Positions 35,594-43,584 of a DNA stretch of 64,000 nt are shown here, one piece after another. The notes beneath the pieces were generated by a model. That model did no database searches. It saw only the letters and a list, made by a program, of their open reading frames with translations, and was not told the origin of the DNA. Position numbers and translations under genes: made by a program. Source of the stretch: Chloroflexota bacterium. Its GTDB lineage: Bacteria > Chloroflexota > Anaerolineae > Anaerolineales > Anaerolineaceae. The DNA lies in contig JAKQJC010000028.1 of NCBI GenBank assembly GCA_029561345.1, positions 1-64,000 of the forward strand. Direction: 5' to 3'. Positions within the stretch are counted from its first letter, which is position 1; every line of letters starts with the position of its first letter.

Positions 35594-37567
35594 TTATTTT
35601 TCCACGCTCAGTCCGTAGCCATAGGGGAAGAGCACGCCATCCGCGCCAGTGGGCAGGTTGTTGAAATCAAAGGGAATCTGATCCATGCTGCGCGGCCAGG
35701 TGAAAGGAAGTTTGCCGGTGAAGGGTTGATCACCAAAGAGCACATCGGTGATGCCGGCGGCTTCGGTGCCGGGCAGCCAGGCAGCCACAAAGGCGTCGGC
35801 GCTTTCGAGGGCATCGTTGATGATCATGGGGCGGCCGGAAACCAGAATGATGATCAGCTTCTGGCTGCTGGCGCGCATGCGTTCAATGTTGGCCATATCC
35901 AGATCGGAGAGCGCCAGGTTGTTACTGTCGCCCTGAAATTCCGCGTAGGGCTTTTCGCCAACGACGACAATGCCAATATCTGCCTTGAGCGAGTTGCCGT
36001 TGGCGTCTTTTTGGTTTTCGAATTTTCCAAAGCGGTTGTAGAAAACCTGGCTTTCGGGGGTCACACTGCTCTTGATGGCGTCCAGGAGGGTGGTGCCGGG
36101 GGTGATATCGCCGGCCTTGCCCTGCCATTCAATGGTCCATCCGCCGCAAAGGGTGCCGATATCATTGGCAGCCTCGCCAGCAACGAAAATGACGGGGGTG
36201 TTCTTGGCCAGAGGCAGCGCCTGGTTGTCGTTTTTCAAGAGAACCAGCGATTTTGCCACGGCTTCACGGGCCAGGGCGCGGTGAGCCTCGGAGCCCACCA
36301 GGGAAAGGTTGGCCGGATCAGAGTAGGGGTGTTCAAACAGGCCCATCTCAAATTTGACCGTCAGGATGCGCAGCACGGCGTCATCGATGCGCGCCTGGGG
36401 AATCTGGCCGCTTTCAACAGCTTTTTTAAGGGTGGTGAGGAAGGTTTTATAATCATAGGGTACCATGATCATATCCAGGCCGGCATTGATGGAGGTGACC
36501 ACATCGCTGTCGAAATTGCCAGGAATTTCATCAATGGCCTGCCAGTCAGAGACAACAAAACCGGTGAAGCCAAGCTCGCCCTTCACCAGGTCGGTGATGA
36601 GGGCTTTCTGGGCGTGCATTTTGGTGCCGTTCCATGAACTGAACGAGACCATCAGAGTGCGCGCGCCAGCCTTAATGGCGGAGGCGTAAGGTGGCAGGAA
36701 GCGCGCGCGCAGGGTGGCTTCATCCACCTGCATGTCGCCGCGGTCAATTAAATTGGCGCCAGAGGTGGCAGTGCCCCATTTTGTTGCGCCGTCGCCAATG
36801 AAGTGCTTGATGGACGCGATGACGGCCAGGGGGTTGGCAAGGCTGCCCTGAGCATCCACCTGCTGCAAGCCTTTGACATAGGCGGTGCCCAGGCTGGTGA
36901 CCAGGTCGGTGTTTTCGCCGTAGCTTTCATAGGTGCGGCCCCAGCGGATATCCTGCACCACGGCCAGAACCGGGGCAAAATTCCAGCGGATGCCCGTAGC
37001 GGCCATTTCTTCCGCGGTGGCGCGTCCGATGCGCTGCATCAGGTCGGGATCATTGGCAGCACCCAGGCCGATATTGTGGGGGAAGATGGTGGCGCCTTTG
37101 AGGTTGTTATGACCGTGCACGGCGTCCACGCCGTAGATCATGGGAATGGCCAGGCGGGTTTCAAGGGCGGCGGCCTGGAAGCCATCCACCATTTTAGCCC
37201 AGGCTTCGGCGGAGTTGGTTTGGGGATAGCCGCCGCCGCCGCTGAGAATGGAGCCGATGCCGTATTTTGTCACATCAGCGGGAGCGATGCTGCCCTTCTC
37301 AACCTGCGCCATCTGGCCAAGTTTTTCATCAAGGGTCATGCGGCTCAGCAGGTCGGCAGCGCGGGCTGCAGGGGGCTGTGCGGGGTCGAGGTAGAGCGCG
37401 GGGGATTCGGCGGTGGGCTCAACGGGAGCCGCGGTAGGGGCTTCGACCGGCGCCTGGGTAGGCGCAGCGGTGGGTGCGGGAGTGGGGACGGCTGTGGGCT
37501 GCTGGCAGGCTGAAAGCGCCAGGCAGATCACAAGCACGAGAGAAAAGATGCGGTATTTGAGATTCAT
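35594..37567 (-). CDS. Glycoside hydrolase family 3 lipoprotein (beta-glucosidase-like)
   Basis: 657 residues. The signal peptide ends in the lipobox LALSAC (Cys about residue 20), followed by a Pro/Thr/Ala-rich stalk. The GH3 N-terminal barrel has MTLDEKLGQMAQVEKG and the conserved GVDAVHGHNN; the nucleophile Asp is in GFVVSDWQAID. The C-terminal alpha/beta sandwich follows (LVLLKNDNQALPL; LPFTWPRS). It likely removes glucose from beta-glucosides on the outside of the cell. AAGGTGG lies 8 bases before the ATG at 37567; an in-frame start further upstream at 37645 would add 26 residues before the signal peptide and is rejected. Confidence 0.93.
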   Translation of the reverse strand: MNLKYRIFSLVLVICLALSACQQPTAVPTPAPTAAPTQAPVEAPTAAPVEPTAESPALYLDPAQPPAARAADLLSRMTLDEKLGQMAQVEKGSIAPADVTKYGIGSILSGGGGYPQTNSAEAWAKMVDGFQAAALETRLAIPMIYGVDAVHGHNNLKGATIFPHNIGLGAANDPDLMQRIGRATAEEMAATGIRWNFAPVLAVVQDIRWGRTYESYGENTDLVTSLGTAYVKGLQQVDAQGSLANPLAVIASIKHFIGDGATKWGTATSGANLIDRGDMQVDEATLRARFLPPYASAIKAGARTLMVSFSSWNGTKMHAQKALITDLVKGELGFTGFVVSDWQAIDEIPGNFDSDVVTSINAGLDMIMVPYDYKTFLTTLKKAVESGQIPQARIDDAVLRILTVKFEMGLFEHPYSDPANLSLVGSEAHRALAREAVAKSLVLLKNDNQALPLAKNTPVIFVAGEAANDIGTLCGGWTIEWQGKAGDITPGTTLLDAIKSSVTPESQVFYNRFGKFENQKDANGNSLKADIGIVVVGEKPYAEFQGDSNNLALSDLDMANIERMRASSQKLIIILVSGRPMIINDALESADAFVAAWLPGTEAAGITDVLFGDQPFTGKLPFTWPRSMDQIPFDFNNLPTGADGVLFPYGYGLSVEK

Positions 37568-37648
37568 GTTATTCCACCTTTTGGCATGCGAGTTTGATTG
37601 ATGGGTATGATATCGCATAACTGCGTTTCTTTCCATCCCTAACAAAGG

Positions 37649-37654
37649 TATAAT
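37649..37654 (+). promoter_or_regulatory. -10 element of the M14 carboxypeptidase gene
   Basis: TATAAT 50 bases upstream of the ATG at 37704, in the divergent region with the GH3 gene. The -35 is poor. Confidence 0.45.
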
Positions 37655-37703
37655 TATTCCCGGGAATCAGATTTGCGCCCCCAGTTATCCCCAAGGAGCC
37701 TGT

Positions 37704-40013
37704 ATGCTGAGAAAATTTTTGTTCAATATATGTTTAATCGGAATGATCCTGGCTGCTTCTTTCCCTGCTGCCGCCTCAACTGGAAAAATGGACGGAATGG
37801 TTTTGGCGCGGGTGCAGTATCGCACCCAGGAGGAGTTGAACTGGCTGGGCGCGCGCCTGGATATCTGGGAAGTGCAGGCGGGGGCTGGCTATGCATTGGC
37901 CTATGTCAGCGCCGCCGAGATTGAAACCCTGCAGGCGGCTGGTTTCACCCTGATCGTGGACTGGCCCAGGACGGCCAACGCCGCCCGGCGGGCAGAATCT
38001 AACCTGGCGGCAGCAGGCGCCCTGGCGGGCATTCCAGGCTATTCCTGTTACCGCACCGTGGCTGAAACAGAAGCCACTCTGGCGCAGCTTGCCACCCAAT
38101 ATCCCACTCTGACGAACCTGGTGGATACAGGTGACAGCTGGGAAAAGGTAAATTCTGGCGGCAGCGGCGGGCATCACCTGTGGGCTCTGGAAATCACCAA
38201 CCACCAGACGGATGGCGAGAAGCCGGTGCTGTTTGTGATGGCCGCCATCCATGCCCGCGAATATGCCACAGCTGAAACGGCCCTGCGCTTTGCGGAATAT
38301 TTGCTGCAGCAATACGGCAATGACGCCGATATCACCTGGCTGCTGGACCATAACCGGGTGAGCATCCTGCCACAGGCCAACCCGGATGGGCGGGTAATCG
38401 CTGAGGATGGTTATTACCAGCGCAAAAACACCAATCTCACCAGCACCAAGTGCAGCTTTCCGCCGACAGAAGCCAGTCAGAAGGGTGTGGACCTGAATCG
38501 CAACAGCAGCTTTGAATGGGGCGGCGACAGCGATCTGCCCTGTAATATCACCTACCAGGGCCCTTCAGCGGCCTCAGAGCCGGAAACCCAGGCCGTTCAG
38601 ACATATGTGGCCGCCCTGTTTGCCGACCGGCGCGGAACGGGCATAAACGATCCTGCTCCGAATGACACCACCGGGGTGTTCATCACCCTGCATTCTTACG
38701 GCGGCGATGTGCTGTGGCCCTGGGGGCATACTACCAGCGCTGCGCCCAACGGCCCTGCCTTGCAGGTGCTGGGACGCAAAATGGCTTACCTCTCCTCCTA
38801 TAACGCCAATCAGTCCTCAGTGGGCATGTATTTTACCACCGGCGCCACTGACGATTGGGCGTACGGCGAGCTGGGTATGCCAGCCTATACCATCGAAATG
38901 GGAACAGATTTCTTTGAACCGTGTGAAACATTTGAAGACACGGTTTACGGCGCCAACCGCGGCATGTTGAAATATGCCCTGAAATCGGCTGCCCGACCCT
39001 ACCTTTCCCCGTTCGCGCCAGAGGTGATTGAGCTGAGCCTGGGCGCGCCAGACGCCAGCGGAAATGTGACCCTGCAGGCCGCCGCCAGCGCGGCGCGCAC
39101 CCGGCCGATTCAGACCCTGCCGCCCATCCAATCCATGGTTTTTTGGGTGGACGGCCAGACAGCCAGCCAGACCCTGACCCCGCAGGACGGCGCCTTTGGC
39201 GGGCAGACGGAAATCGCCACCGCCACACTCTCGCCACAGGCGCTGCCGCCGGGCCGGCTGATTTTGCTGGTGGCAGCCATCAGCACCGCAGGGGTGCAGG
39301 GCGCGCCGGCTGCCATTTTCTTCGACAATACCAATTACATGATGAGCGCTGGCGCTGGCGCCGCGCAAACGACCTTGCGCGAGCTGGCGGTCACGCACAG
39401 TGTGACGGTGACGAACCAGGGCAATATGTCTGACACCTATGATGTGACGGTTGATTTGCCTGCTGGTTGGACGGCTGATCCGGTTTCGCAGAGCCTGACC
39501 CTGGCGGCTGGAACAACTGGAACGGCGAGCGTAGCGCTGACGCCGCCGGGCGATGCGCCTTTGACCGCCGTCACTGTGACGGCGCGGGTGCAATCAGAGA
39601 CACGCCCGCTGGTGTTTGCCAGCCTGACCCTGACCACCACAGTGATGGCGCCTTATGCGGTGCAGCCGCTTACCATCGAAAGCCGCCGGGTGGCGCGGCC
39701 GGGTGAATGGGTGACCCACAGCCTGACCTTCAAAAACACGGGCTTTTATGCGGATGATTTCAGCCTGACCCTGGCCGGCCCTGAAGGCTGGGAAACGGCC
39801 CTTTCCACCAGCAGCCTGCACCTGCTGCCGGGTGAGCTGGGCGCGGTCAGCGCCAGCCTGCGCCTGCCTGAGAATGTGTCAGCCGGCGGAGAGGCGGCCA
39901 CCCTGACCGTGCAGAGCCAGGCAGATCCGCAGGTGAAGGCGGAAATAGGACTGCTGAGCCTGCCGGGCTGGGACCTGCTGCTGCCCATTATAATCCAGGG
40001 TTTCCACCCTTAA
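37704..40013 (+). CDS. Secreted M14 family zinc carboxypeptidase
   Basis: 769 residues with an N-terminal signal peptide (cleavage near AAAS, about residue 25). The peptidase domain (about 115-430) has AAIHAREYATAETALR (zinc ligands His and Glu of HxxE), VDLNRN (the substrate-binding NR pair), TLHSYGGDVLWPWG (third zinc ligand His) and YTIEMGTDFFEP (catalytic Glu). C-terminal beta-sandwich repeats of the NEW3/CARDB kind follow (VTVTNQGNMSDTYDVTVDLPAGW; LTFKNTGFYADDFSL). It removes C-terminal amino acids from extracellular peptides. AAGGAG lies 9 bases before the ATG. Confidence 0.93.
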   Translation: MLRKFLFNICLIGMILAASFPAAASTGKMDGMVLARVQYRTQEELNWLGARLDIWEVQAGAGYALAYVSAAEIETLQAAGFTLIVDWPRTANAARRAESNLAAAGALAGIPGYSCYRTVAETEATLAQLATQYPTLTNLVDTGDSWEKVNSGGSGGHHLWALEITNHQTDGEKPVLFVMAAIHAREYATAETALRFAEYLLQQYGNDADITWLLDHNRVSILPQANPDGRVIAEDGYYQRKNTNLTSTKCSFPPTEASQKGVDLNRNSSFEWGGDSDLPCNITYQGPSAASEPETQAVQTYVAALFADRRGTGINDPAPNDTTGVFITLHSYGGDVLWPWGHTTSAAPNGPALQVLGRKMAYLSSYNANQSSVGMYFTTGATDDWAYGELGMPAYTIEMGTDFFEPCETFEDTVYGANRGMLKYALKSAARPYLSPFAPEVIELSLGAPDASGNVTLQAAASAARTRPIQTLPPIQSMVFWVDGQTASQTLTPQDGAFGGQTEIATATLSPQALPPGRLILLVAAISTAGVQGAPAAIFFDNTNYMMSAGAGAAQTTLRELAVTHSVTVTNQGNMSDTYDVTVDLPAGWTADPVSQSLTLAAGTTGTASVALTPPGDAPLTAVTVTARVQSETRPLVFASLTLTTTVMAPYAVQPLTIESRRVARPGEWVTHSLTFKNTGFYADDFSLTLAGPEGWETALSTSSLHLLPGELGAVSASLRLPENVSAGGEAATLTVQSQADPQVKAEIGLLSLPGWDLLLPIIIQGFHP

Positions 40014-40020
40014 AGAAAGA

Positions 40021-40050
40021 CACCCCCGCTTCGTGGTAAAAGCGGGGGTG
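40021..40050. terminator. Bidirectional terminator between M14 and HerA-like genes
   Basis: Arms CACCCCCGCTT and AAGCGGGGGTG with an 8-base loop lie between the two convergent stops. Leftward it is followed by TCTTTCTTT, which is the better terminator tail. Confidence 0.8.
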
Positions 40051-40069
40051 CTGTCTCATTGGGATGACT

Positions 40070-42586
40070 TTATCCGTAGGCGGGTAGTTCAATGAAATCG
40101 GAGCCAATCTGAATGACGTAGAAAGGCAGCCAGATAACGCCGAAAGCCTCGGCGAAGATGTCTTTCTTCTGGGCGGTCAGCGGCACTTCGGTGATGTTAT
40201 CCACCACGTCGGCCCAACGGTCGCTGGCGCGTTTGATTTCCGCAGCGCGTTCTTTTTCAATTTCATCGATCTGCTTTTTGAAAGCGGCGATGGCCTGTTC
40301 CGATTCAACCACTTCCTGCTTGCTTTCTTCGGTCAGGCGGCGTTTGGTGAGGGAGCTGGTGACGCGGCGTTTGGAGCCGGTGAGGAAGCCAAAGATGTTC
40401 TCTGCATGGGTGCCCATTTCTTCCATTTTACGCTGGTCATATTCCCGCTGGTCGGACTGCAGTTCGCGGGTTTCGCGATCCAGTTTGTCTTGAATGGCGG
40501 CCACTTTGCGGTCAAAAGTCTGGTTGATGGTGACCAGTTCGGCATCGCGACTGGCGCGGGCAGCTTTTGAGCACATTTCGCGGAATTCACCGGTGGTCAC
40601 TTCTGGGCCGGCATACACTTTGAGGGTTTCATTGGCTTTGATGCGGAGCTGGCAGGTGCGGTAAGCCCAGTCAATATAATCTTTTTGCAGGGCAGCCAGG
40701 GCCTTGGCGTCATCCAGGGGAGCTTCAAGGCTGGAGAAGCGTGCCTGGGTCAGGCCGTTCAGGCTGATCTGGCGCGGATCGAGGGGTTTGATTTGCAGTT
40801 CTTCCCAGCGCACCAGGCCGCGTTTCTCCAGGGTTTGCGCCAGGGCAGCGTGGGTTTCTTCAATATCGAGGTTGTATTTGCGGGCTGTGAAGCGGATGCA
40901 CACCTGGGCCAGCAGAGCAGGGCGGTAAAGGAAGGTGGCTGGGGCCGCATTGGCGGGCAGGGAGCGGCTTTCAGCCTGCAGTGATTGAGCCAGAGTGCGG
41001 TTGTTGGGCATATAATATTCGGCCACTGCGGCGGGCACAGCTGGTTTGGTGAGCATTCCAGGAATCTTGGGGGCGGCGGCAGCGGACGCGGTGACGGCTG
41101 GCTGGACGGCAGCCTGAGCTGCCTGCGTCTGAACAGGCTGGTTGGCGGCTGGCGCTGCAGCTGGAACGGCGGGTGAGACGGGCTGGGTGGAGGCAGCCGG
41201 GGCTGGCCAGAGGGCATTGAGGGCGGGAATTTGCGCGCGGGTGAGGGGACCGGCCAGGTAGTTCAGTGCCCAGCGGGTGGTGAAGGTTTGCGGACCAGAG
41301 GTGTTGACATTGTGCATCAGGAACACGCGCTTGCCCAGGCCTGAAATGAGGTTGTCATAATGGCTGCGGTCGAAGCCGCCGCCTGCCGAGCTGAGGCCGT
41401 CGAGCAGGCGCTGTTTATCCTGGTCGGTTTGCAGTTTGCCGATAATCCAGGTGCCGGCATTGGAAAGCGCCTTATAGTCGATATCCACCGGATTCTGGGT
41501 GGCCAACAGCAGCCCAACCCCAAAGGCGCGCGCCTGCTTGAGCATGCGCAGCAGAATGGTTTTTGAGGGCGGGTTGGCGGTGGGGGGCAGGTAACCAAAC
41601 ACTTCGTCAAAATAGAGCAGGGCGCGCAGGCTGGTGGAGCCGCTTTGCGTGCGCATCCAGGTTTCGATGGCGGAGAAGAGCAGGGTGACGAAGAACATAC
41701 GCTCTTCTTCTCCCAGGTGGGCCAGGTAGAAAATGCTGTGGCAGGGCTTGCCATCGGGAGCGTGCAGGAAGGAGGGAATATCCAGCGGTTGACCTTCCAG
41801 CCATGATTGGAAGGAAGGCGCCGCCAGAAAATTGTTCAGGCTCATGGCCAGGTCAAAGCGGTCTTTGGCCGGGAAGAAGGAATCGATGGGGAAAACGCCC
41901 AGCTTGGCAAAGGGCGGAGTCTGGGTTTGCATGATCAATTCGGCCAGGTCCAGACTTTTACCCTGGCTCCAGGCGTTTTCGAAAATGTTGGACAGCAGAA
42001 TATGTTCGCGCGAGCGCACCGGATCAATATCCTTGAAGCCGATCAGGCCGAGCAGGGCGGTGACGGTGGATGAGATGCGTTCGCGGAGAATTTCGCGGTT
42101 GCCTTCCCAGGGGATGCTGGGTGCCTGGAGCGAAGCCAGCACACTGACTGATTTGCCGGCGTCGGAGCCGGGGGTATAGATGGTGAAATAGGCTGAGTCT
42201 TTCAGGGCATTGAGCTGATCGGAGCCTAATCCCCAATCGGCCAGGCCGGTGCGCCATTTTTCGGCTGTTTTGGCGGCCAGGGCAGCCGGGTCCACGTTTT
42301 CGCGGCGGGCCTGGTCCACATCAATCCAGGGGAGGAAATCATCCGGGGCCAGGTTGGGAAAATGCAGCATCAGGTTGGTCAGGTCGCCTTTGAGGTCAAT
42401 GATGATGGCGGGAATTTTTTGCAGGGCGGCTTCTTCGAGGAGGGCCACGCAGAGGCCCGTTTTGCCTGAGCCGGTCATGCCGGTGACGAAGGCATGGGTG
42501 GTCAGATTTTGTGGATCATAATTGAGAGGCGCGTCAAGGCGGGCAGCTTTGGCAAGATCGTATTGGCGTCCAAGAAAAAATGGCAT
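40070..42586 (-). CDS. HerA-like ATP-binding protein (DUF87/DUF853 type)
   Basis: 838 residues. Walker A is GMTGSGKTG (about 35-43), a downstream strand is AIIIDLKGDLTNL, and Walker B is LLYFDEVFGYLPP with sensor-like LLATQNPVDIDYKALSN. This is the HerA/FtsK-class hexameric ATPase pattern. An Ala/Pro-rich linker (about 470-535) leads to a C-terminal part containing a long coiled coil (about 715-800, rich in Glu/Arg/Lys). AAGGATG sits 6 bases before the ATG at 42586, which decides the start over one 57 bases upstream. The usual HerA partner NurA is absent here. It probably acts in DNA translocation or defence-like processing, but the role is not known. Confidence 0.88.
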   Translation of the reverse strand: MPFFLGRQYDLAKAARLDAPLNYDPQNLTTHAFVTGMTGSGKTGLCVALLEEAALQKIPAIIIDLKGDLTNLMLHFPNLAPDDFLPWIDVDQARRENVDPAALAAKTAEKWRTGLADWGLGSDQLNALKDSAYFTIYTPGSDAGKSVSVLASLQAPSIPWEGNREILRERISSTVTALLGLIGFKDIDPVRSREHILLSNIFENAWSQGKSLDLAELIMQTQTPPFAKLGVFPIDSFFPAKDRFDLAMSLNNFLAAPSFQSWLEGQPLDIPSFLHAPDGKPCHSIFYLAHLGEEERMFFVTLLFSAIETWMRTQSGSTSLRALLYFDEVFGYLPPTANPPSKTILLRMLKQARAFGVGLLLATQNPVDIDYKALSNAGTWIIGKLQTDQDKQRLLDGLSSAGGGFDRSHYDNLISGLGKRVFLMHNVNTSGPQTFTTRWALNYLAGPLTRAQIPALNALWPAPAASTQPVSPAVPAAAPAANQPVQTQAAQAAVQPAVTASAAAAPKIPGMLTKPAVPAAVAEYYMPNNRTLAQSLQAESRSLPANAAPATFLYRPALLAQVCIRFTARKYNLDIEETHAALAQTLEKRGLVRWEELQIKPLDPRQISLNGLTQARFSSLEAPLDDAKALAALQKDYIDWAYRTCQLRIKANETLKVYAGPEVTTGEFREMCSKAARASRDAELVTINQTFDRKVAAIQDKLDRETRELQSDQREYDQRKMEEMGTHAENIFGFLTGSKRRVTSSLTKRRLTEESKQEVVESEQAIAAFKKQIDEIEKERAAEIKRASDRWADVVDNITEVPLTAQKKDIFAEAFGVIWLPFYVIQIGSDFIELPAYG

Positions 42587-42694
42587 GGCAATCATCCTTT
42601 TCCATGAGCAGCGGAAAAAAATTCCGTGCCCATTAAAATTCAAGATACTCTCATTCTACACCGGTTTTGAAGAACGAACAAATGTCCTGCTGGC

Positions 42695-42728
42695 AAAAAA
42701 ACAGCCCCTGCTTTATGGGCAGGGGCTG
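42695..42728 (-). terminator. rpsU-infA operon terminator
   Basis: Arms CAGCCCCTGC and GCAGGGGCTG, followed leftward by seven Ts, 12 bases after the infA stop. A classical Rho-independent terminator. Confidence 0.92.
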
Positions 42729-42740
42729 AAATCAGGCAAG

Positions 42741-42998
42741 TTAAGCCATTTCTTCATCCGGGTAAGCTTCGTTTGCCTTTTTCTGGCGATAAACGATGCG
42801 GCCGCGGCTCAGGTCGTATGGAGACATTTCAACACGCACGCGGTCACCCAGCAGAATACGGATGTAATACTTGCGCATGCGGCCAGAAAGGTAGGCCAAC
42901 ACTTCGTGACCATTTTCCAGACGCACACGGAACTGGGTACCCGGCAGAGCTTCAATGATCATGCCTTCGACCTGAATCTTATCTTCTTCTTTGGCCAT
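42741..42998 (-). CDS. infA: Translation initiation factor IF-1
   Basis: 85 residues, slightly longer than the usual 72 because of a C-terminal tail. The S1-like OB fold is complete: [64 protein letters not shown]-1 binds the 30S A site during initiation. The tail ([13 protein letters not shown]) is acidic and unlike the short ends of most IF-1 proteins. GGAGG precedes the ATG. It is 33 bases downstream of rpsU in the same operon rather than in the usual rpmJ/secY cluster. Confidence 0.97.
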   Translation of the reverse strand: MAKEEDKIQVEGMIIEALPGTQFRVRLENGHEVLAYLSGRMRKYYIRILLGDRVRVEMSPYDLSRGRIVYRQKKANEAYPDEEMA

Positions 42999-43031
42999 AC
43001 TCCTCCACAGATGATGGGCTCACCGGCTCAA

Positions 43032-43238
43032 CTAGGCGGCTTCGATAACTTTGCCAACCTGGCGACGTTTGATCCGGCGGATAGACTTCTTCTTTTCGAT
43101 GCGGCGCAGTTCGCTCTTTGAGATGAACCAGCGCTTGCGGCGGACGGTGCTCAACACACCACTCTTGACGACCTTTTTACGGAAGCGCTTCAGAAGCTGC
43201 TCCTGTGATTCGTTGGAACGAAGAACAACACTTGTCAT
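43032..43238 (-). CDS. rpsU: 30S ribosomal protein bS21
   Basis: 68 residues, very basic. TSVVLRSNESQEQLLKRFRKKVVKSGVLSTVRRKRWF is the typical bS21 N-terminal half, followed by a Lys/Arg-rich helix (SELRRIEKKKSIRRIKRRQ). bS21 sits near the anti-Shine-Dalgarno end of 16S rRNA and influences start-site selection. GGGAGG 7 bases before the ATG at 43238 fixes the start; an upstream in-frame start would add 39 unrelated residues. A long, structured leader precedes it. Confidence 0.95.
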   Translation of the reverse strand: MTSVVLRSNESQEQLLKRFRKKVVKSGVLSTVRRKRWFISKSELRRIEKKKSIRRIKRRQVGKVIEAA

Positions 43239-43424
43239 TTCTCTCACCTCCCCTCTTCGCGAAGGGTACTCATTTTGCGAGCCGAAAAAGAAATCGGCTG
43301 CGCTCTTTAAACAGTGCAGCCGGAAAATTTTCCAGGAAGTTGGATGGTTGTCCAATCGCTAAAGCGCACTGTGTTAAGACCTCCAAAAGATTGCAAACGG
43401 GAATAAAGGGAAAATCCCGCGAAC
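43239..43424 (-). promoter_or_regulatory. Structured 5' leader of rpsU-infA
   Basis: About 185 bases between the predicted transcription start and rpsU. Two inverted repeats share bases and cannot form together: CGGCTGC...GCAGCCG (43295-43322) and AGCCGA...TCGGCT (43280-43299). Another small stem (TTGGA/TCCAA, 43340-43355) lies upstream, and a CTTCGCGAAG palindrome abuts the rpsU ribosome site (GGGAGG). This resembles an attenuator or autoregulatory ribosomal-protein leader, but matches no class I can name. Confidence 0.5.
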
Positions 43425-43430
43425 ATTAAT

Positions 43431-43460
43431 ATTATACCTTGAAGTGAAGGGTTTTGTCAA
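43431..43460 (-). promoter_or_regulatory. rpsU-infA promoter
   Basis: Leftward TTGACA (43460-43455), 18-base spacer, TATAAT (43436-43431). A perfect match to sigma70 hexamers, as expected for a highly expressed translation operon. Confidence 0.85.
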
Positions 43461-43536
43461 AAGGTTCATTCATTTTATTTCCGTTTTGAGGGTAAAACCT
43501 TAAAAATGCGGATAAAAACCGGAAGAATGAACCGCC

Positions 43537-43564
43537 AGCGGGCCTCTTTCAAAAGGGACCCGCT
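43537..43564 (-). terminator. Hairpin downstream of the KimA-like gene
   Basis: Arms AGCGGG and CCCGCT with inner pairing (GGCCTCTTTC against AAAAGGGACC, imperfect), 20 bases after the stop. The T-tail is weak. Confidence 0.5.
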
Positions 43565-43584
43565 GATGATATTTCTAAAAACGC

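Noticed and set aside
35726-36637. 303-codon rightward frame opposite the GH3 gene
   Set aside because: Antisense shadow without start signals or domain motifs.
40070-42586. HerA-NurA-type defence system
   Set aside because: No NurA nuclease, Sir2 or other defence gene adjoins the HerA-like ATPase; neighbours are housekeeping genes.
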